The notes beneath the pieces are model-generated. The model saw nothing but the letters and a program-made list of their open reading frames with translations. It was not told the DNA's origin and searched no databases. Made by a program: the position numbers and the translations under genes. This document shows positions 1 through 5,239 of a stretch of DNA of 5,239 nucleotides, piece by piece. The number at the start of each line of letters is the position of its first letter. Within the stretch, counting starts at the first letter, position 1. Source of the stretch: an uncultured Saprospiraceae bacterium (GTDB lineage Bacteria; Bacteroidota; Bacteroidia; Chitinophagales; Saprospiraceae); contig CALMIT010000454.1 in the NCBI GenBank assembly GCA_937864255.1, positions 1 to 5,239 on the forward strand, read 5' to 3'.

Positions 1-603
1 TATTTCGGTCATCACTCCACGATGGGCTACATCACCGGCAACCACGATCAGAGTCGTTTTGTGTCGCTGGCGGGGGGCGGATTGAAATGGGACGAGGACG
101 CGCGTGAGGCGGGTTTCGCGCGTGACATCGGCGTGGGAGCGGACGAGGGGTATAACAAATTGCAGATGCTTACGGCTTTTATCATGACCATTCCCGGCGT
201 GCCGGTCATTTTTTACGGCGACGAAATCGGCATGCCCGGCGCGGGCGATCCCAACAATCGCAAAATGATGCGTTTTGAGGGCTGGTCGGAGCGGGAGGCA
301 GGCACAAAAACGATTGCCGAAAAACTGACAAGCCTGCGCAGCCGACGGCTTTCGCTGATTTACGGCGACACCCGCGAGCTGCTCGTGGAAAATCAGGCTT
401 ACGCTTTCGGCAGGTTTTATTTTGACGAGGCTACGGTGGTCACATTTAACAAAAGCAGCGAGGAAAAAACTTTGGAAATTATACTTCCCGAGCGCTTTGC
501 GGATATTAATTTTAAAACCAATTTTAAAGGCAAAGTGGCGCAGGAAAAAAATAAAATCAGCCTGACGCTTCCGCCGCTGTCTTTTGAAATTTTGACCGAT
601 TGA
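1..603 (+). CDS. GH13 alpha-amylase-family glycoside hydrolase, C-terminal fragment
   Basis: This reading frame is open from base 1 to the TGA at 601-603, giving 200 visible residues. The ATG at 22 is probably internal, because the upstream codons (YFGHHST) continue the same protein and the true start lies outside the window. The fragment holds GH13 conserved region IV, GNHDQSRF (residues 13-20), in which D16 is the expected transition-state-stabilising aspartate. It also holds the late-barrel motif GVPVIFYGDEIGMPG (66-80). About 80 residues of beta-rich C-terminal domain follow. The nucleophile and acid/base residues lie upstream and cannot be checked. The family hydrolyses or rearranges alpha-1,4/1,6-glucans such as starch or maltodextrin, but the exact specificity (amylase, neopullulanase or cyclomaltodextrinase type) cannot be set from this end. 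The next gene, 71 bases downstream on the same strand, is a second GH13 enzyme, so co-transcription is likely. Confidence 0.93.
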   Translation, partial: YFGHHSTMGYITGNHDQSRFVSLAGGGLKWDEDAREAGFARDIGVGADEGYNKLQMLTAFIMTIPGVPVIFYGDEIGMPGAGDPNNRKMMRFEGWSEREAGTKTIAEKLTSLRSRRLSLIYGDTRELLVENQAYAFGRFYFDEATVVTFNKSSEEKTLEIILPERFADINFKTNFKGKVAQEKNKISLTLPPLSFEILTD

Positions 604-674
604 GTTTTTTAAAACATTGAAAATCAAATAACTGCGACATATTTTTTTAAAGAATCTTTTAATTTTTTGAAACC

Positions 675-2090
675 ATGAAAATCTTCATAACCATCCTTGC
701 AATCTTCGCCATCGGCGCGGGTTTGCTGTATCTGAATGCCTGCAAAAAACCGGAAACAAAAGCGACAGCGGCGACAGAACTGCCCGATTCTTTGAAAACG
801 CCGATGCCTGATTGGGCTAAAAATGCGGTCATTTATGAAGTGAACTGGCGGCAGTTTACGCCCGAAGGCACTATCGCCGCTTTTGAAAAACACCTGGTGC
901 GGCTGAAACACCTCGGTGTGGACGTGTTGTGGTTTATGCCCGTGAATCCGATCAGCGAGGAAAAAAGGAAGGAAGGTCTGGGCAGCTATTACGCGGTGGC
1001 GGATTACAGAGGGGTCAACCCGGAATTGGGCACGATGGAAGAATTCAAAAACATGGTGCAAAAAATTCACGAGCTGGGTATGAAAATCATTATTGACTGG
1101 GTGCCCAACCACACCGGTTGGGATCATCCCTGGATAAAAGAACACCCGGAATTTTATACGCAGGATGCCGCCGGCAATATTATAGACCCTGTGGACCCCG
1201 CGACCGGAAAATCTTGGGGTTGGACGGATGTGGCGGATCTGAATTATGACAATAAGGAAATGCGGAAAGCGATGCTGGGCGATATGTGTTTTTGGCTGAC
1301 GGACGTCGGCATTGACGGATTCAGAATGGATGTGGCGCACAATGTGCCCAACGATTTTTGGGACGAAGCCCGCGAGACGCTCTTCACTTTGAAGCCTGAT
1401 ATTTTTATGCTGGCGGAGGCGGAAGTGCCGTATTTCAGGAATTCCGGCGACTTCGCTGCCGACTACGGCTGGTCGCTGCATCACCTGCTCAACGACATCG
1501 CAAAAGGTAAAAAACCGGCGAGCGCACTGGACGAATGGCTGAAAACCGACCGCGAAAAAAACCGCCGAGGTTTTCACATGCAGTTTATTACAAACCACGA
1601 CGAAAACAGTTGGAACGGCACGGAATACGAGCGCATGGGCGAGGGCGTGGACGCCTTCGCGGTTTTGAGTTTTACCTTTGACGGGATGCCCCTGATTTAC
1701 ACGGGGCAGGAGTCTGCATTTAACCGCCGCTTCAAATTTTTTACAAAAGATTCAACGGATTGGGGCGATTACAGCAAGGCGGATTTTTATCGCACGCTGG
1801 TAGATTTGAAACACAAAAACAAAGCGCTCTGGAACGGCGAATACGGCGGCGTGGTGCAAAAAATTGCCACCGGACATGATGACAAAATCTACGCCTTTGT
1901 GCGCGAAAAAGAAGGCGACAAAGTGCTCGTGGTACTGAATTTAAGTCCTGACAATGTGGAGTTTACGCTGGACAGCGACCTCGTGGTGGGCGAGTATAAT
2001 AACGTTTTTGCCGCTAGCACCCAGTCCATGACCAAAGGCATCGCCCTCAGCATGAAACCCTGGGAATATTTGGTGTTGTCGAATAGGTGA
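675..2090 (+). CDS. GH13 alpha-amylase-family lipoprotein
   Basis: A complete 471-residue alpha-glucan-active enzyme. Residues 1-22 form a lipoprotein signal peptide with lipobox L-N-A-C, so C23 should be lipidated and the enzyme anchored in an envelope membrane. A short linker follows, then the (beta/alpha)8 barrel from about residue 45. The GH13 regions appear in order: GVDVLWFMP (81-89), DWVPNH (141-146), VADLN (186-190), GFRMD with nucleophile D219, MLAEAE with acid/base E248, ITNHD with D309, and GMPLIYTGQE (337-346). A small beta domain closes the protein from about residue 395. The catalytic set is intact, so it should be active. The precise reaction (amylase, maltogenic or transferase) is not resolved. 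The residues after C23 (KKPE) are basic first and do not match the acidic surface-export signals described in some Bacteroidota, so surface exposure is uncertain. The start was chosen because it gives the full signal peptide. No Shine-Dalgarno is evident, which is common in this phylum. It follows another GH13 gene by 71 AT-rich bases with no clear terminator. Confidence 0.95.
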   Translation: MKIFITILAIFAIGAGLLYLNACKKPETKATAATELPDSLKTPMPDWAKNAVIYEVNWRQFTPEGTIAAFEKHLVRLKHLGVDVLWFMPVNPISEEKRKEGLGSYYAVADYRGVNPELGTMEEFKNMVQKIHELGMKIIIDWVPNHTGWDHPWIKEHPEFYTQDAAGNIIDPVDPATGKSWGWTDVADLNYDNKEMRKAMLGDMCFWLTDVGIDGFRMDVAHNVPNDFWDEARETLFTLKPDIFMLAEAEVPYFRNSGDFAADYGWSLHHLLNDIAKGKKPASALDEWLKTDREKNRRGFHMQFITNHDENSWNGTEYERMGEGVDAFAVLSFTFDGMPLIYTGQESAFNRRFKFFTKDSTDWGDYSKADFYRTLVDLKHKNKALWNGEYGGVVQKIATGHDDKIYAFVREKEGDKVLVVLNLSPDNVEFTLDSDLVVGEYNNVFAASTQSMTKGIALSMKPWEYLVLSNR

Positions 2091-2168
2091 GGGGGGGCTA
2101 GATTTTACCGCTGTTAATACGATTTACAACCAATGAACTTGCATACAAATACGACAGCCCGCTTTTTC

Positions 2169-2192
2169 AAGCCAAATTAGTGGTTTGGTTTT
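2169..2192 (+). terminator. Possible weak intrinsic terminator after the GH13 pair
   Basis: An AAGCCAAA arm (2169-2176) can pair with TTTGGTTT (2184-2191) across a short loop. This gives eight pairs including one G-T, and the T run at 2189-2192 overlaps the end of the stem. It lies 79 bases after the stop of the GH13 lipoprotein gene and before the convergent acyltransferase gene, which is a sensible place for a terminator. The stem is A/T-rich and the T tract is short, so any activity would be weak. No T tract follows the hairpin on the minus strand, so it would not serve the acyltransferase gene. Confidence 0.35.
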
Positions 2193-2194
2193 AG

Positions 2195-2218
2195 TATTGT
2201 GTTATTGTATTATTGTAT
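2195..2218. repeat. Three-copy 8-base tandem repeat
   Basis: The units are TATTGTGT (2195-2202), TATTGTAT (2203-2210) and TATTGTAT (2211-2218). The last two are identical and the first differs by one base. The array ends two bases before the stop codon of the convergent acyltransferase gene. Arrays this short can gain or lose units by slippage, but this one lies outside both reading frames, so it is unlikely to switch a protein on or off. Confidence 0.85.
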
Positions 2219-2219
2219 T

Positions 2220-3305
2220 TCATTGAGCATTAATTTTAAATTTATTTTTTACTGTCAATATTTTTTTTTCGAATAGCTCATATGATATATAGGCGATAAG
2301 AAATGATAGAAGAACATTTTGAGGATATTCATGTACCCATACTTTAGGAGTGATATTCGGATCAGTCCTTACAAAAAAACCTTGCCATATATAAATTCCA
2401 TATGAAATAGTACCGATATACTTTATAGGGTGCCATTCTAATATTTTTATAATTGGATTATTTTGATTGTTAACAATCCAAAGCAAAACTAATACAACTC
2501 CCAAACCATGAAAAAAATTGAGTAATGGCATTAATATATCTGGGAGATAAAGTGGTGAAAAAAACATTAAAAGACTCAATATACCATATTTTAGCTCTTT
2601 GAATTTATTTTGAATACCATTCCAATTTGAAAAATTCAGTATCGCAAATAGAGTTCCTATTAGAATAGGTCCAATAGCAGGAATAGTCCATCTAGATAAA
2701 AAGAAAACTTCGTCTAAGTTATATTTTTTTCCTTTAATATCTAAAATTATTGAGGGAAGAAAATATGATGCAATAATACATAAAGTCAAGATTGAACAAA
2801 TTATTATTATTCGAATTTTTGAGTTGAAAAATTTAAAAATAAGCGCCCAGAGAATATAAAATTGTTCTTCTACAGCCAATGACCATGTGTGGCTGAGTTC
2901 AGTAGACCAAAATATTTTTGCTTTAGGAACAAAATTGAATAGGTAAAATACCGAAGCTAGTAAACCAAATGTAGTATCTCTAATGTAGCCTAGTTTCATG
3001 AAAACAAATATTGCAATAAAAAAGGGAATTATTGGTGGTAGTAATCGAAGAAATCTTCTAATAAAGAAAAATTTGAGATTAAACCTTCCCGTTTCCTCGA
3101 CTTCATTAAGAATTAATGTCGTGATTAAAAAACCACTTATTGCAAAAAAAACATTCACGCCTGCCGCCCCAGAAAAAAAATAAAATAAGTTTTCTCTTAA
3201 ATAACTACCTTCTTTTAAGTTATGAGCCACTCCCAAATGGGTTATTATTACTAATAAAATTGAATAGCATCTTAACCCATCAAATCCTTTGATGTATTTA
3301 ATCAT
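2220..3305 (-). CDS. Acyltransferase-3 family membrane protein (OafA/YrhL-like)
   Basis: A complete 361-residue integral membrane protein with about ten hydrophobic segments. This family moves acyl groups, often acetyl, onto exported sugars such as O-antigen, exopolysaccharide or peptidoglycan. Family marks visible are: KGFDGLR (6-12) then H23 in the first membrane segment, GVNVFFAISGFLI (49-61), FIRRFLRLLPP (81-91) and HTWSLAVEEQFY (139-150). R12 and H23 match the positions usually thought important for acyl transfer. Near the end, SYGIYIWQ (301-308) has Q where relatives commonly carry H, and FEKKIL (345-350) has K in place of the usual P. There is no C-terminal SGNH domain, so this is the single-domain form. 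Start ATG is the complement of 3303-3305, preceded by AAAAGAA, a weak purine-rich site. The gene is strongly AT-rich beside neighbours near 50-60% G+C and lies convergent to the GH13 genes with no sugar-synthesis partners, which suggests horizontal gain. The acceptor sugar is unknown. Confidence 0.93.
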   Translation of the reverse strand: MIKYIKGFDGLRCYSILLVIITHLGVAHNLKEGSYLRENLFYFFSGAAGVNVFFAISGFLITTLILNEVEETGRFNLKFFFIRRFLRLLPPIIPFFIAIFVFMKLGYIRDTTFGLLASVFYLFNFVPKAKIFWSTELSHTWSLAVEEQFYILWALIFKFFNSKIRIIIICSILTLCIIASYFLPSIILDIKGKKYNLDEVFFLSRWTIPAIGPILIGTLFAILNFSNWNGIQNKFKELKYGILSLLMFFSPLYLPDILMPLLNFFHGLGVVLVLLWIVNNQNNPIIKILEWHPIKYIGTISYGIYIWQGFFVRTDPNITPKVWVHEYPQNVLLSFLIAYISYELFEKKILTVKNKFKINAQ

Positions 3306-3549
3306 TTCTTTTACAATTATTTTTCAGTATATAGAGCTTCTTCGTTTTTGTCTTTTTTTAATGCCTGCTAACGGTTCGGAGTTGAGTTCACGTTTGGGTG
3401 AAGCGCAATGCTTCTAATTATTATTAAAGGTTAATATAAGCGTATCTATATAGTTTGTACTCAGTCTGTCTGAAGCAAAACTGTGTTAATATTCAAATTT
3501 TTGTTTGTCACTTTAAATTTAAGAGTTCAATGTAAAGATCAAGTCAAGG

Positions 3550-3574
3550 GCTAGTCTATATGCTAGTTCTATAT
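3550..3574. repeat. Near-perfect tandem duplication, 12/13 bases
   Basis: GCTAGTCTATAT (3550-3561) is followed at once by GCTAGTTCTATAT (3562-3574). The second copy differs only by one extra T. It lies in the gene-poor AT-rich stretch and no role is evident. It could be a slippage product or a paired protein-binding site. Confidence 0.8.
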
Positions 3575-3749
3575 TGCATCCTCGTTTTTGAGTTCAATTG
3601 TTTTCTGCATAAAGCAAGTTTTAAATTTTATTGGTCCGTCAACGTAGAATACGTTTTTTGTTATCGAATGTTGCTATGTTTCAAATAGCCTATGCTGTCA
3701 AGGTTTATATTAACAAACTTAATTTTTCAAACTATCATTTATCTTCTAA

Positions 3750-3830
3750 TGTCAATATTATAGTGTCCTCATAGCTTGACAGCTGACACCTAAACTTATA
3801 CATTGAATTGTATACAATATTGTCAATATT
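3750..3830. repeat. 12-base palindrome with TGTCAATATT direct repeats
   Basis: ATTGTATACAAT at 3807-3818 is a perfect palindrome. The ten-base word TGTCAATATT occurs at 3750-3759 and again at 3821-3830, directly after the palindrome. CAATATT also overlaps the palindrome's right end (3815-3821). Palindromes of this size are typical of dimeric repressor or activator sites, and this one lies about 220 bases before the receptor gene and 500 before the acyltransferase gene. In DNA this AT-rich such words arise more readily by chance, so a regulatory role is only possible. Confidence 0.45.
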
Positions 3831-3848
3831 CGCAAAAGTAATTCAAAA

Positions 3849-3888
3849 AATACTTAAAACGAGAAGCCATGCTTGCTTTCCAAGTATT
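3849..3888. repeat. Small nested inverted repeat
   Basis: AATACTT (3849-3855) can pair with AAGTATT (3882-3888). Inside it, AAGC (3864-3867) can pair with GCTT (3871-3874) around a CAT loop. The stem is interrupted and weak. It stands just before the larger inverted repeat at 3901-3991 and could belong to the same structured leader, or be chance. Confidence 0.35.
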
Positions 3889-3900
3889 ACTCACATAGCC

Positions 3901-3991
3901 ATTGTGCAAAAAAAAACACCCAACCCAAAACTCAAAGCCACAGCACCCCCCCCCAACTTTTTCCCAAAATAATTTTAGGGTGTTTCACAAT
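3901..3991. repeat. Interrupted 14-base inverted repeat upstream of the TonB-dependent receptor gene
   Basis: The right arm GGGTGTTTCACAAT (3978-3991) is the exact reverse complement of ATTGTG (3901-3906) joined to AAACACCC (3914-3921). Seven bases (CAAAAAA) separate those two blocks in the left arm. All 14 bases pair if that insert bulges out. The 56-base loop carries an unusual run of nine C. The right arm ends 49 bases before the receptor start codon, so the structure could form in the messenger leader or mark the edges of a small inserted element. Confidence 0.65.
3946..3954. repeat. Nine-C homopolymer run
   Basis: Nine consecutive C residues lie 86 bases before the receptor start codon, inside the loop of the inverted repeat. 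A nine-A run lies at 3908-3916. C/G runs of this length are prone to slippage, and upstream of surface-protein genes they can change expression by altering promoter spacing. No promoter was recognised on either side, so phase variation here is only a suggestion. A sequencing or assembly length error is also possible. Confidence 0.8.
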
Positions 3992-4040
3992 CCGTTTGTC
4001 ATAAGGATGTTTTTTGACGAAACAACCTAAAATCAATTTT

Positions 4041-5239
4041 ATGAATCGAGCTAAAAGAATTTTACCCTTCCTGCTGTTTCTTTCCACCTATTGCTTTGCG
4101 CAAAATTTTACCATCAGCGGCTACATCGAAGACGCCGAAACGGGCGAAAAACTTATCGCTGCCAATGTGTTCGATTTTAAATCGGCGCAGGGCGCGGTGT
4201 CCAACACCTACGGTTTTTACAGCCTCACTTTGCCCACCGATTCGGTCGAACTTTCGGTGTCGTACATCGGCTATCAGCCGCAGACTTTTCGCTTTTTGCT
4301 GGACAAAAATGTGTCCATGAATTTCCAGGAGGAAACCCAGATGAGCCGCATCGAAATCCCCGTGGAGCAGATTAAAAAAATACCCGCTTTGTTCGGCGAG
4401 GTGGACGTGCTGAAAAGCCTGCAATTGTTGCCCGGCGTGCAGTCCGGCGGCGAAGGTCAAAACGGTTTGTACGTGCGCGGCGGCAGTCCCGATCAAAATC
4501 TGATCCTCCTCGACGGCGTGCCCGTTTACAATGTGTCGCACGTGTTGGGCATTTTTTCGGTGTTCAATGCCGACGCCATCAAAAACGTGACGCTGACCAA
4601 AGGCGGCTTCCCCGCACGCTATGGCGGCCGGCTTTCGAGCGTCATCGAAATCAACATGAAAGAGGGCAACATGCAGGAGTATCACGGCGAGGGCGCCATC
4701 GGCAATATTTCGTCGAAACTGACCTTCGAGGGTCCGATCAAAAAAGATAAAACTTCCTTTTTGGTTTCCGGGCGACGCACTTATGTGGACTTATTTTTAA
4801 AACCTTTCATCGCCGCCCAAAGCGATCAATCCGATGAAAAAGTGAATTTGCAATTGTACTTTTTTGACCTGAATGCCAAAGTAAATCACAAGTTTAACGA
4901 CAAACACCGCCTGTACCTGAGCGGCTATTGGGGCGGCGACGTGTTTGGTACGAAGATCGAAGATAAGCGCAATGAGAGCGCATTTAGCGGCGGCATAGAC
5001 TGGGGTAATGTGATTTCGGCAATGCGCTGGAATTATAAAATCAACCCGAAACTTTTTAAAAATACCACGCTCACGTACAGTCGTTACGATATCAACATTT
5101 TGACCGAAGTGAGCGAAAAAACCGGACAAACCACCGACCGTTTCAAAGCGAAATATTTTTCGGGAATCGAGGATTTGGCTTTGAAAATGGATTTTGATTA
5201 TGTGCCCAATCCCAATCATTATCTGCGTTTCGGCGCTTC
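4041..5239 (+). CDS. TonB-dependent outer-membrane receptor with carboxypeptidase-regulatory-like domain, 5' part
   Basis: The frame is open from ATG 4041 to the window edge (399 codons), so the C-terminal barrel is missing. Residues 1-20 form a signal peptide ending CFA before Q21. A carboxypeptidase-regulatory-like beta-sandwich follows (about 22-95), recognised by ISGYIEDAETGEKLIAANV and the later SYIGYQ (74-79). The plug domain (about 100-215) shows PALFGEVDVLKSLQLLPGV (115-133), GLYVRGGSPDQNLILLDGVPVY (142-163, two family motifs run together) and FPARYGGRLSSVI (190-202). Alternating barrel strands begin around 215. Such receptors take up ligands across the outer membrane using TonB energy. 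The ligand is unknown, and the protein is not clearly of the SusC starch-receptor type despite GH13 genes nearby. No SusD-like gene is visible. The junction at residues 90-104 is oddly short and lacks an EVVVT-like stretch. The start is chosen for its good signal peptide. No Shine-Dalgarno is evident. Confidence 0.94.
   Translation, partial: MNRAKRILPFLLFLSTYCFAQNFTISGYIEDAETGEKLIAANVFDFKSAQGAVSNTYGFYSLTLPTDSVELSVSYIGYQPQTFRFLLDKNVSMNFQEETQMSRIEIPVEQIKKIPALFGEVDVLKSLQLLPGVQSGGEGQNGLYVRGGSPDQNLILLDGVPVYNVSHVLGIFSVFNADAIKNVTLTKGGFPARYGGRLSSVIEINMKEGNMQEYHGEGAIGNISSKLTFEGPIKKDKTSFLVSGRRTYVDLFLKPFIAAQSDQSDEKVNLQLYFFDLNAKVNHKFNDKHRLYLSGYWGGDVFGTKIEDKRNESAFSGGIDWGNVISAMRWNYKINPKLFKNTTLTYSRYDINILTEVSEKTGQTTDRFKAKYFSGIEDLALKMDFDYVPNPNHYLRFGA

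Larger units (their letters stand above)
2100..3900. other. AT-rich accessory segment between GC-richer genes
   Basis: Composition changes sharply here. Counted 60-base blocks give 11 G+C at 2761-2820 and 14 at 3481-3540, against 32 at 961-1020 and 36 at 4441-4500 in the flanking genes. The segment holds one minus-strand acyltransferase gene and a long AT-rich stretch without a credible gene. The edges are approximate. No integrase, transposase, tRNA or flanking target duplication was found, so the way it arrived is not shown. Acquired DNA is the simplest reading, but AT-rich intergenic drift alone could explain the part after 3306. Confidence 0.55.
3306..4040. other. 735-base intergenic region with no credible gene
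   Basis: No reading frame here looks like a protein gene. The longest start noticed by eye, at 3361, gives only 18 codons (MPANGSEL...) and is taken as chance. No tRNA or rRNA signature was seen. The region separates the starts of two divergent genes, the acyltransferase (minus) and the TonB-dependent receptor (plus), so promoters for both should lie in it. I could not find a convincing Bacteroidota-type TTTG / TAnnTTTG promoter pair for either. What it does hold is repeats: a 12/13-base near-tandem duplication at 3550-3574, a palindrome at 3807-3818 with TGTCAATATT repeats, a hairpin at 3849-3888, and an interrupted inverted repeat with a C9 run at 3901-3991. The last 140 bases are less AT-rich and probably form the receptor gene leader. 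Confidence 0.7.

Noticed and set aside
624..1598. 324-codon minus-strand open frame opposite the GH13 lipoprotein gene
   Set aside because: It overlaps a gene with complete GH13 motifs and a signal peptide. Its translation is rich in H, R and F and matches no family, which is typical of the antisense frame of a coding region.
2998..3183. 61-codon plus-strand open frame inside the acyltransferase gene
   Set aside because: It is a lysine-rich antisense shadow of AT-rich membrane-protein codons and has no independent support.
3400..3414. GAAGC/GCTTC hairpin with a five-base loop
   Set aside because: The stem is only five pairs with no T tract after it and no gene ending nearby, so it is not a terminator and may be chance.
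3361..3417. Small open frame starting MPANGSEL
   Set aside because: It has only 18 codons, no ribosome site and no family. The start falls in the ATGCCTGCTAACGG motif discussed as a possible half-site.
2091..3954. G7 run at 2091-2097 and C9 run at 3946-3954 as inverted ends of the AT-rich segment
   Set aside because: The bases flanking the two runs do not match as reverse complements beyond the homopolymers, so terminal inverted repeats are not supported.
3306..4040. CRISPR array or tRNA gene in the intergenic region
   Set aside because: No regularly spaced repeats of 20 bases or more and no cloverleaf or T-loop consensus were found.
4096..4320. 74-codon plus-strand open frame overlapping the receptor start
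   Set aside because: It is a shifted frame inside the receptor coding region, rich in R, S and P, and explained by the real gene.
4062..4685. 207-codon minus-strand open frame opposite the receptor gene
   Set aside because: It lies antisense to the signal peptide, regulatory-like domain and plug of a well-supported receptor, and it shows no domain of its own.
4797..5219. 140-codon minus-strand open frame near the right edge
   Set aside because: It is antisense to the receptor's barrel region and has no recognisable motif.

Overview
The window looks like a chromosomal segment from a member of the Bacteroidota. The evidence is an outer-membrane TonB-dependent receptor with an N-terminal carboxypeptidase-regulatory-like domain, a lipoprotein glycoside hydrolase with an L-N-A-C lipobox, and A/T-rich start regions without a clear Shine-Dalgarno. 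I cannot place it below phylum with any confidence. Four protein genes are supported. The first and last run off the window edges.

Left part (1-2090, + strand): two GH13 alpha-amylase-superfamily genes lie head to tail with a 71-base gap. The first is only a C-terminal piece (200 codons). The second is complete (471 aa), carries a lipoprotein signal and keeps all three GH13 catalytic carboxylates. Together they suggest breakdown of starch, glycogen or maltodextrins in the periplasm or at the cell envelope.

Middle (about 2100-3900): base composition drops sharply. By direct count, G+C is 32/60 at 961-1020, 11/60 at 2761-2820, 14/60 at 3481-3540 and 36/60 at 4441-4500. This AT-rich stretch holds one complete gene on the opposite strand, a membrane acyltransferase of the Acyltransferase-3 (OafA/YrhL-like) family, followed by about 735 bases without a credible gene. 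The stretch looks like acquired accessory DNA between older genes. A possible pair of integron-like half-sites lies at its ends, but the evidence for them is weak.

The non-coding part holds short tandem repeats, a 12-base palindrome with nearby direct repeats, and a 14-base interrupted inverted repeat around a run of nine C. The last of these sits just upstream of the receptor gene.

Right part (4041-5239, + strand): the first 399 codons of a TonB-dependent receptor, with signal peptide, carboxypeptidase-regulatory-like domain, plug and early barrel. The junction between its first domain and its plug looks unusually short. It lacks the usual EVVVT-like segment that normally serves as or lies next to the TonB box, which is the most interesting protein-level oddity here. 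I see no clear evidence of a wholly new multi-gene system.
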